From an uncultured Elusimicrobia bacterium (GTDB taxonomy: Bacteria > Elusimicrobiota > Endomicrobiia > Endomicrobiales > Endomicrobiaceae): a DNA stretch of 7,017 bases. Under the pieces are notes generated by a model that saw nothing but the letters and a program-made list of their open reading frames with translations, made no database searches and was not told the origin of the DNA. The translations under genes were made by a program, and so were the position numbers. The stretch covers positions 1 to 7,017 of the forward strand of contig ONUQ01000139.1 in assembly GCA_900321055.1 (NCBI GenBank), given 5' to 3'. Positions 1-4,668 of the stretch are shown piece after piece (within the stretch, counting starts at the first letter, position 1; each line of letters starts with the position of its first letter).

Positions 1-427
1 CTACATTATATTTTTCTTCTAACTTTTTATAATCTATCTTTTGCCCTTTATTTTCCAAAATATCAGTCATATTCATTGCAATTATAACCGGAATTTTTAA
101 CTCCGATAACTGTGCATATAAATAAAGATTTCTTTCAAGATTTGAAGAATCCACAACATCTATTATAAGTTCAGGTTTTTCTTCAATTAAAACATTTATT
201 GCCACAACTTCATCTTCAGAACTTGCAGATAAGCCATAAATACCGGGCAAATCTATAATTTGAAGGACATAATCGTCTCTTATTATAACCGCTTCCTTTT
301 TTTCTACGGTAACACCAGGATAATTTCCAACATGTTGCCTTAACCCCGTTATATTGTTAAACAAACTTGACTTTCCGCAGTTTGGGTTCCCTGACAAACA
401 TATTTTTATTTTTTTTACACTTTCCAC
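1..427 (-). CDS. feoB: FeoB ferrous iron transporter, N-terminal G domain (cut by window edge)
   Basis: FeoB imports Fe(II) across the inner membrane; its cytosolic N-terminal GTPase domain is needed for transport. The 142 visible residues are almost all G domain: G1 GNPNCGKS (13-20), G2 region NYPGVTVEKK (35-44), G3 DLPGIY (59-64) and G4 NMTD (119-122), plus the FeoB-typical VVDSSNLERNLYL stretch (91-103). The gene continues off the left edge, so the membrane part is not seen. The start is GTG at 427-425, four bases after the feoA stop; AAGGAG inside the end of feoA serves as SD with a 10-base gap. A nearby ATG is out of frame, and the next in-frame start would remove the P-loop. It is the third gene of a feoA-feoA-feoB operon. 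The family call is secure. Confidence 0.96.
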   Translation of the reverse strand, partial: MESVKKIKICLSGNPNCGKSSLFNNITGLRQHVGNYPGVTVEKKEAVIIRDDYVLQIIDLPGIYGLSASSEDEVVAINVLIEEKPELIIDVVDSSNLERNLYLYAQLSELKIPVIIAMNMTDILENKGQKIDYKKLEEKYNV

Positions 428-431
428 TCTT

Positions 432-656
432 TTATATCTCCTTAACTAAAATTTTATTTGCACTATTACTGTCCAATGCAATTTTTCCGCCTTTCAATAA
501 TACTGTTATAAATCCTGAATTTACACTTCTTAACACCTTCAATTCTTCACCCGGAACAAACCCCAAATCTATTAATCTTTTTCTTTCATCTACAGGTATA
601 TTATCAAAAGCTAAAAATCTTAAAACAGCATTATCTTTTCCGTTTAATAATGTCAT
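432..656 (-). CDS. feoA: FeoA family protein, second copy (divergent)
   Basis: This is a small cytosolic SH3-like protein of 74 residues, the usual FeoA size. FeoA proteins are thought to bind FeoB and support Fe(II) uptake. The core is recognisable: IDLGFVPGEELKVLRS (about 29-44), then beta strands ending in NKILVKEI. Compared with the copy just upstream it lacks the conserved GYxLxLRxxEA block and has GGKIALDSNSANKI instead, so it is the more divergent paralogue. An excellent SD, GGAGG at 668-664, lies 7 bases from the ATG. The gap to the first feoA is 2 bp and to feoB 4 bp, so the three genes are very probably one transcript with coupled translation. The distinct role of the second copy is unknown. 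Confidence 0.92.
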   Translation of the reverse strand: MTLLNGKDNAVLRFLAFDNIPVDERKRLIDLGFVPGEELKVLRSVNSGFITVLLKGGKIALDSNSANKILVKEI

Positions 657-658
657 AA

Positions 659-889
659 TTAATCCTCCACTACTATTTTAGAAGCTTCATCTTTTCTTAA
701 ACTTAAGTTATAACCTCTTATCGTTATTTCTATAGGGTCACCTAAAACAGATTTTTTTGTTACAACTACTTCTTCTCCTTTTAAAATACCCATTGAAATC
801 AATTTTTTTGTTAAAACCGAATCTGTTGTTATTATCTTTTTAACTTTAGCAGGTTGATCCAATTTTAAATCACTTAATGCCATCTCCAT
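659..889 (-). CDS. feoA: FeoA family protein, first copy (canonical)
   Basis: A canonical FeoA SH3-like domain of about 76 residues. Visible family signatures are the LISMGILKGEEVVV turn and the GDPIEITIRGYNLSLRKDEASKIVV block, which is the classic FeoA C-terminal half. It is the first gene of the feoA-feoA-feoB operon and probably acts at the cytosolic face with FeoB. The frame can be extended to an ATG at 907, but that codon abuts a strong SD (GGGAGG, 905-900) and has no SD of its own. The ATG at 889 lies 10 bases after this SD and is preferred. A further ATG at 883 is also possible, but its 16-base spacing is too long. The family is certain; the exact start is likely. Confidence 0.93.
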   Translation of the reverse strand: MEMALSDLKLDQPAKVKKIITTDSVLTKKLISMGILKGEEVVVTKKSVLGDPIEITIRGYNLSLRKDEASKIVVED

Positions 890-899
890 TTTTCTTTTT

Positions 900-905
900 C
901 CTCCC
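900..905 (-). promoter_or_regulatory. Ribosome binding site of the first feoA
   Basis: GGGAGG read on the minus strand, 10 bases before ATG 889. It decides the start: it overlaps codons 1-3 of the longer reading that would begin at 907. Confidence 0.7.
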
Positions 906-942
906 ATATTTTATTTTAACCGCATTTATTTTTAGGCTACAC

Positions 943-971
943 TTTAAATTTTAGTCTTATCTAACTTTCAA
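943..971 (-). promoter_or_regulatory. Candidate sigma70-type promoter of the feo operon
   Basis: On the minus strand TTGAAA (971-966) is followed after 17 bases by TTTAAA (948-943). This gives a start near 936 and a leader of about 45 bases before feoA. The -35 is 4/6 and the -10 is 4/6 against consensus. Such matches are common in AT-rich DNA, so the call rests mostly on the position. Confidence 0.35.
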
Positions 972-986
972 TAAAAAGAAAATAAA

Positions 987-1005
987 TAAAACACTGAGTG
1001 CTTTA
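987..1005. promoter_or_regulatory. 19-bp dyad upstream of feo, candidate metalloregulator operator
   Basis: TAAAACACTGAGTGCTTTA is a near-perfect palindrome centred on G996: eight of nine base pairs match, and only A991/C1001 fails. It lies about 15 bp upstream of the candidate feo -35. A 19-bp dyad is the operator size of DtxR/IdeR-type regulators, and one such regulator is encoded 1.5 kb away. Aligned on its centre it shares AAAAC, the T just left of centre, G and TTTA with a dyad upstream of that regulator (2891-2909). The operator role is inferred. Confidence 0.4.
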
Positions 1006-1079
1006 CTTGAAATTTTAAGAATTAGAATATTGAATTATTTAAAACCAAATACTGAATATATTAAGGTCTTGATTGTTAT

Positions 1080-1125
1080 AAGATAAAAGCAAATTTATAA
1101 AAAACATATTATAATTTTTTATCTT
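1080..1125 (-). terminator. AT-rich hairpin downstream of the permease gene
   Basis: Outer arms AAGATAAA (1080-1087) and TTTATCTT (1118-1125) pair perfectly. An inner AAATTTATAA (1091-1100) pairs with TTATAATTT (1109-1117) with one bulge, leaving an 8-base loop. It starts about 63 bases after the permease stop. There is no GC stem and no clean U-run after it on the minus strand, so it could be a weak terminator, an mRNA-end structure or chance in AT-rich DNA. Confidence 0.25.
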
Positions 1126-1188
1126 TTATTTTATTATATTATCTCCTCTATTATTCTAATTTTTTACTTTTTATTTATTTTCATTTCT

Positions 1189-2451
1189 CTATCTTTCCTT
1201 TCTTCCTGAAAATTTAAAACCTATTGCTTCTACTGCAGATTTTATTTCTTCATCGGTAGGTGTACCTTCAACATAAGCAACCCCTTCACTTAAATTTACA
1301 CTAACTCCTGTTACGGATTTTAAATTGCTTATTACTTTTGTTACATTAGCCTTACAGTGATTACAACTCATACCGTCAATTTTAAATGCAATTGCATTTT
1401 TTACAGCATTATTTTCCATAATCTCTACCTTTTCTCTATTTTTTTTAAATAATATTGAATTTGCCAATAGTGTAAATAATATGAAAGAGCATAGAATTTT
1501 AAAGTAATAAAACCCAACATTATTGTTATGCTCGGTAATACTGAATTTAGAAACATCAAACCAATTTGCCGGCAAAAAATTATCAATAAAAAGACCAAAA
1601 CCTATTGCTCCTATAATAAGAGTTATCAGATAAACACAAAATGTTTTTTTGCCTAACACTTTACCTATAACCATCATTGAAACAATATTTGCACCGGGAC
1701 CTGCCATAAGTAAAACGAGAGCCGTTCCCGAACTCATCCCCTTCATCATTAGTGCAATTGCTATAGGTATAGAACCCGTAGCACAAATGTACATAGGAAT
1801 TGTAACTACAAGTATTAACAACATTGTTAATATTGTATTATCTTTAAATATTATAAAAAAGTTGTTAGGAATAAAATATGCAATTAATCCAGCAATTATT
1901 AAGCCGAATATCAACACTTTGCCAATATCTTCCAGCATCTCAACATAACCATATTGAAAAATTTTTTTTATTTTTTGTGTAAAAGAAAGTTTTTGCTCTT
2001 CTGTTCTTTTTTGAAAAGAAATCTTAATATTTTTTTCATTTGAAGTAAAAATATTTGTTATAAGACCTGCAAAAATTGAAGTAAAAAATGCAGCTATGGG
2101 ACGAATTAGTGCAAAAGGTAACCCCAATAAAGAATATGTTGCAATTATAGAATCAACTCCCGTTTGCGGAGTTGCTATTAAAAAAGAAATTACAGAACCT
2201 TTTGATGCTCCTTCTTTATATAATGCCATTGCCGCAGGTACTACACCGCAAGAACATAACGGCAACGGAACAGCAAACATTATTGCATATAAAACAGATA
2301 CCCAATTATTTTTTGATAAATATTTTAAAAACAGTTGTTGCGGAACAAAAACATGCAGAATTCCCGCAAATAAAAAACCGAGTAACAAATAAACAGACAT
2401 CTCATTAAATATAGAAAAAATAGTTACTGCTATTTCTTTAAAAAATTCCAC
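1189..2451 (-). CDS. Permease of the SO_0444/ArsP-like (DUF318) family with C-terminal HMA domain, probable metal efflux
   Basis: A polytopic inner-membrane protein of 420 residues with about eight hydrophobic segments in two halves. The first half carries PLPLCSCGVVP (C66 and C68), the hallmark of the permease family annotated as SO_0444-type Cu/Zn efflux or ArsP-like. The second half repeats the pattern as MYICATGSIPIA and GPGAN. After a linker of about 20 residues comes an HMA domain (about 354-417) with GMSCNHC, the metal-binding cysteines being C363 and C366. Family knowledge points to export of a soft or transition metal; the HMA may deliver or sense it. The start is GTG at 2451-2449, with AAGGAAG overlapping the regulator stop as a distant SD (14 bases). 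An internal ATG (M18) has a worse context. The gene begins 17 bp after the DtxR-family gene, so the two are probably co-transcribed. The exact substrate is not determinable here. Confidence 0.85.
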   Translation of the reverse strand: MEFFKEIAVTIFSIFNEMSVYLLLGFLFAGILHVFVPQQLFLKYLSKNNWVSVLYAIMFAVPLPLCSCGVVPAAMALYKEGASKGSVISFLIATPQTGVDSIIATYSLLGLPFALIRPIAAFFTSIFAGLITNIFTSNEKNIKISFQKRTEEQKLSFTQKIKKIFQYGYVEMLEDIGKVLIFGLIIAGLIAYFIPNNFFIIFKDNTILTMLLILVVTIPMYICATGSIPIAIALMMKGMSSGTALVLLMAGPGANIVSMMVIGKVLGKKTFCVYLITLIIGAIGFGLFIDNFLPANWFDVSKFSITEHNNNVGFYYFKILCSFILFTLLANSILFKKNREKVEIMENNAVKNAIAFKIDGMSCNHCKANVTKVISNLKSVTGVSVNLSEGVAYVEGTPTDEEIKSAVEAIGFKFSGRKER

Positions 2452-2468
2452 TTTATATTTTTTCTTCC

Positions 2469-2870
2469 TTATTTATTATTTTTTATACTGTTTTTACTTA
2501 TCTTGCCTATAAAAAAGATAATTTTTGCTAAAGTTTCATCGCTTATGGTGTGCTCCATTCTACAGGCATCTTTTAAAGCAATATCTTTATCAACTCCTAA
2601 AATATCCGCAAAAAAATGAAATAATATGTCTTCTTTATGTTGAATATCATCAGCAATTCGTTTTCCCTCTTTTGTAAGTTCAACATAACCGTATTTTTCA
2701 TGGATTATAAGTCCTTTATCCGCAAGAACATTCAAGGCTATATTAACACTTGAACTCTTCACATTCAATTCTTTACTTATATCCTTAACTCTTGCAATTT
2801 TATTTTTTCTTACCAACATACCTATTGTTTCCAAATAATTCTCTAAAGATTCCGTGAGTTGTTCATTCAT
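2469..2870 (-). CDS. Short DtxR-family metal-dependent transcriptional regulator
   Basis: This is a 133-residue cytosolic DNA-binding repressor of the DtxR/MntR/IdeR family, which binds operators when loaded with Fe(II) or Mn(II). A winged helix-turn-helix spans about 9-70 (ESLENYLETIGML, then ARVKDISKELNVKSSSVN, then the wing around HEKYGYVELTKEG). The dimerisation and metal domain spans about 72-125 and contains DACRMEH, whose C103, E106 and H107 correspond to DtxR C102, E105 and H106. It stops after this domain: the SH3/FeoA-like third domain of full-length DtxR is absent, as in many short family members. N11 stands where MntR has D8 and DtxR M10. The SD AGAGG (2880-2876) is 5 bases from the ATG. 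It is co-oriented with the permease and divergent from the CDF gene. Likely targets are itself, the CDF and feo. Iron versus manganese preference is unresolved. Confidence 0.92.
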   Translation of the reverse strand: MNEQLTESLENYLETIGMLVRKNKIARVKDISKELNVKSSSVNIALNVLADKGLIIHEKYGYVELTKEGKRIADDIQHKEDILFHFFADILGVDKDIALKDACRMEHTISDETLAKIIFFIGKISKNSIKNNK

Positions 2871-2886
2871 AAAAGCCTCTTTTATA

Positions 2887-2913
2887 CAAACAAAACTTTT
2901 TTAGTTTTATTTG
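2887..2913. promoter_or_regulatory. 27-bp dyad in the regulator leader, candidate operator
   Basis: Arms CAAAcAAAACT (2887-2897) and AGTTTTaTTTG (2903-2913) pair at ten of eleven positions around TTTTT. It starts 16 bp upstream of the regulator ATG, just downstream of the predicted start site, where a repressor would block transcription. Its inner 19 bp resemble, centre to centre, the dyad upstream of feo. Confidence 0.45.
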
Positions 2914-2914
2914 C

Positions 2915-2938
2915 AAATGTTATATAAATCTAACATTT
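2915..2938. promoter_or_regulatory. Second inverted repeat overlapping the regulator -10
   Basis: Perfect 8-bp arms AAATGTTA (2915-2922) and TAACATTT (2931-2938) are separated by 8 bases. It covers the predicted minus-strand -10 (2932-2927). An overlapping repeat AAATCTA (2926-2932) / TAGATTT (2944-2950) shares its right half. Either could be an operator for the DtxR-family protein or for another regulator. Confidence 0.35.
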
Positions 2939-2955
2939 TTATATAGATTTGTCAA
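2927..2955 (-). promoter_or_regulatory. Candidate promoter of the DtxR-family gene and permease
   Basis: On the minus strand a perfect TTGACA (2955-2950) is followed after 17 bases by TAGATT (2932-2927), a 4/6 -10. The predicted start near 2920 gives a leader of about 50 bases that contains the 27-bp dyad. Confidence 0.5.
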
Positions 2956-2959
2956 ATTG

Positions 2960-2974
2960 TTATAATAATGATAA
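2960..2974. promoter_or_regulatory. PerR/Fur-type box between the divergent promoters
   Basis: TTATAATAATGATAA matches the Bacillus PerR consensus TTATAATNATTATAA at 13 of 14 informative positions, and the Fur 7-1-7 consensus TGATAATNATTATCA at 11 of 14. It lies between the two predicted -35 elements (2955 and 2984). The AT richness raises the chance of a random match, but the symmetry and position are good. No PerR or Fur gene is in the window. Confidence 0.4.
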
Positions 2975-2983
2975 TACACAACA

Positions 2984-3012
2984 TTGACTAGTTCTATATA
3001 TTTATATAAAAT
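2984..3012 (+). promoter_or_regulatory. Candidate promoter of the CDF transporter
   Basis: TTGACT (2984-2989), a 17-base spacer and TAAAAT (3007-3012): five of six matches in each element. The predicted start near 3019 leaves a leader of only about 10 bases, which fits the missing SD before ATG 3028. Confidence 0.55.
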
Positions 3013-3027
3013 GCTACGAAATAAAAA

Positions 3028-4152
3028 ATGAATATATTTAATAATCTTTCACTATCAAGAAACAGTATTATAATCAGAACTTCTTGGCTTGGCATAATAG
3101 CCAATGTATTAATGGCAACCGTAAAGATAGTAATTGGATTTTTAACATCTTCAATTGCGATAATATCCGAAGGTGTAAATAATGCAACGGATTCGTTAAC
3201 GGCTATTATTGCTTTGATAGGAACAAAATTAGCCAATAAACATCCTGATAAAAATCATCCGTTCGGATATAAAAGAATAGAATATTTAACAGGCTTTATA
3301 ATTGCAATAATTATCATTTTTACGGGTTACCAAATGTTGTGTATCTCTATAAAATTAGCATTTAACCCTGCAACTTTAAGCATCTCTTATATATCAATTA
3401 TAGTAATAACTGTTTCTGCCGTTATTAAATTTGCACTTGGTACTTATACCGTAAAAGTAGGCAAAAAAGTTAATTCCATAGCACTTGAAGCTGTCGGTAT
3501 TGACGGAAAAAACGATTCTTTTATTTCAATTATCACTATTGTTTCAGTTTTATTTTTTCTTGTATTTAATATATCTATAGATGCTTATGCCGGTATAATT
3601 ATTTCCGTATTAATTATAAAATCCGGATTTAATGTTTTAAAAAGTACAATTTCAGAACTTTTAGGAAGACCCGGACAAAAAGAATTGGTAGATAAAATTT
3701 ATAAAGAAATTTGCAATACAAAAGAAATAATTAATGCAACGGATATGATGCTACACAACTATGGACCTGACACTTGGTCAGGATCAGTTAATGTTGAACT
3801 TGACCATGCCAAAACTGTTGAGGAGGTTTACAAAGTTATACACAAACTTCAAATAAGAATAAAGGAAAAATATAAAGTTGTTATGGTTTTCGGTATTTAT
3901 GCCGTAGCTCATGATCACAAAGATGTTAAAAATATAAAACAAGACATAAATCTGTTTGTATCAAAAAACAAAAATATTAAAAGTATTCATGCTATCTATC
4001 TTGAACCGAAAACAAACAAAATATATTGTGATTTTGTTGTTGAATATAATTTAAAAGAGCCAAAGAAATTAAAAGAAGATTTTTTACAATATATGGCTCA
4101 AAAATACCCTAACAATGAAATAGAATTAACTATTGAAACCGAATTTGTGTAA
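3028..4152 (+). CDS. Cation diffusion facilitator family transporter, Mn(II)/Fe(II)-type efflux
   Basis: An inner-membrane proton-coupled divalent metal exporter of the CDF family, 374 residues. About six membrane helices lie in residues 18-205. The metal site is N51xxxD55 in helix 2 and D159xxxD163 in helix 5. The ND/DD set is that of manganese exporters such as pneumococcal MntE, rather than the HD/HD of zinc exporters, so Mn(II) is the likeliest substrate and Fe(II) second. The conserved loop HPDKNHPFGYKRIEYL follows helix 2. The cytosolic dimerisation domain spans about 212-296. A further segment of about 75 residues (300-374), with alternating strands and helices, looks like a second copy of that fold; longer CDF proteins of this form occur in low-GC anaerobes. 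There is no SD before the ATG, but residues 14-40 align with typical CDF N-termini. It is divergent from the DtxR-family gene across a dyad-rich region, which suggests metal-responsive control. Confidence 0.92.
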   Translation: MNIFNNLSLSRNSIIIRTSWLGIIANVLMATVKIVIGFLTSSIAIISEGVNNATDSLTAIIALIGTKLANKHPDKNHPFGYKRIEYLTGFIIAIIIIFTGYQMLCISIKLAFNPATLSISYISIIVITVSAVIKFALGTYTVKVGKKVNSIALEAVGIDGKNDSFISIITIVSVLFFLVFNISIDAYAGIIISVLIIKSGFNVLKSTISELLGRPGQKELVDKIYKEICNTKEIINATDMMLHNYGPDTWSGSVNVELDHAKTVEEVYKVIHKLQIRIKEKYKVVMVFGIYAVAHDHKDVKNIKQDINLFVSKNKNIKSIHAIYLEPKTNKIYCDFVVEYNLKEPKKLKEDFLQYMAQKYPNNEIELTIETEFV

Positions 4153-4188
4153 AAAGAAAACAGATAAACCTAAAATCACTTTATAATC

Positions 4189-4641
4189 TTACTCTTTTAG
4201 ACTTTTTAATATTGCTTTACAACCTAAAACCAAATCATCATAAGTTTGTTGAAAATTGCCTGTGTACCAGGGATCGGCAACATCACGATTTACTTTCGCA
4301 AAATCTATCAAAATATGTTTTATTTTATGTTTAGAATCGTTCCAAACTCTATTCATATTATAAATATTTTCACTGTCCATTCCTATAATAAGATCATATT
4401 TTTCATAATCTTCTTTTGTTATTTTTCTTGCAGTTTTACCGGCACAAGATATATTATGTTCTGCCAATATCTTCTTTGCCGGCGGATATACACCGTTACC
4501 TGTTTCTTCAGAACTTGTTGCAGCAGACTCCACTTCAAAAGTTTTTTCTAAACCATCTTTCTTTATCATATCTTTCAAAATAAACTCTGCCATAGGAGAT
4601 CTGCAAATATTTCCATGGCAAACAAACAGTATTTTTTTCAT
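4189..4641 (-). CDS. Low-molecular-weight protein tyrosine phosphatase
   Basis: A cytosolic phosphatase of 150 residues, the normal family length. The catalytic P-loop CHGNICRS (8-15) gives the C-x5-R-S signature with nucleophile C8 and R14. The general acid is D123 in DPWYTGNF, followed by the usual TYDDLVLGC helix. This DPW form favours a true tyrosine phosphatase over arsenate reductase. Bacterial members often oppose tyrosine kinases of capsule or polysaccharide export, but no such genes are visible here. The gene starts 27 bp after the aldo/keto reductase with only a weak SD (GTGAG, about 8 bases away), so it is probably expressed by read-through. It ends 36 bp from the convergent CDF stop, and I see no strong terminator in that gap. 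Confidence 0.95.
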   Translation of the reverse strand: MKKILFVCHGNICRSPMAEFILKDMIKKDGLEKTFEVESAATSSEETGNGVYPPAKKILAEHNISCAGKTARKITKEDYEKYDLIIGMDSENIYNMNRVWNDSKHKIKHILIDFAKVNRDVADPWYTGNFQQTYDDLVLGCKAILKSLKE

Positions 4642-4668
4642 TATATTTGCTCACTGCATAAAATAAAT

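Larger units (their letters stand above)
890..1188. other. Intergenic region between the permease and feo
   Basis: These 299 very AT-rich bases hold no convincing open frame. Reading on the minus strand they contain, in order, a long AT hairpin after the permease (1080-1125), the 19-bp dyad (987-1005), a possible promoter (943-971) and the feoA SD. I see no tRNA-like fold, and nothing distinct between 1006 and 1079. Confidence 0.6.

Noticed and set aside
367..681. 104-codon plus-strand open frame
   Set aside because: It lies antisense over the two feoA genes and the feoB start, all with clear family motifs and strong SDs. The plus-strand product is low-complexity and matches nothing I recognise.
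659..907. Longer feoA start at 907
   Set aside because: No SD lies upstream, and the extra codons contain the SD (GGGAGG) that serves ATG 889.
931..948. DtxR-box-like TTTAGGCTACACTTTAAA upstream of feoA
   Set aside because: It resembles TTAGGNTAG at the left end, but only the outer TTTA/TAAA and two inner positions are symmetric, so it is a weaker dyad than 987-1005.
1649..2408. Three plus-strand open frames across the permease
   Set aside because: They are mirror frames of a membrane protein gene with conserved CSCG and HMA motifs. They overlap each other and have no SD.
2994..3236. 80-codon minus-strand frame over the CDF promoter and start
   Set aside because: It is antisense to the conserved first CDF helices. 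It would also place a gene across the divergent promoter region.
4153..4188. Shared terminator between the convergent CDF and phosphatase genes
   Set aside because: The 36-bp gap holds no stem of more than a few pairs and no T-run after one, so termination must rely on something not visible here.
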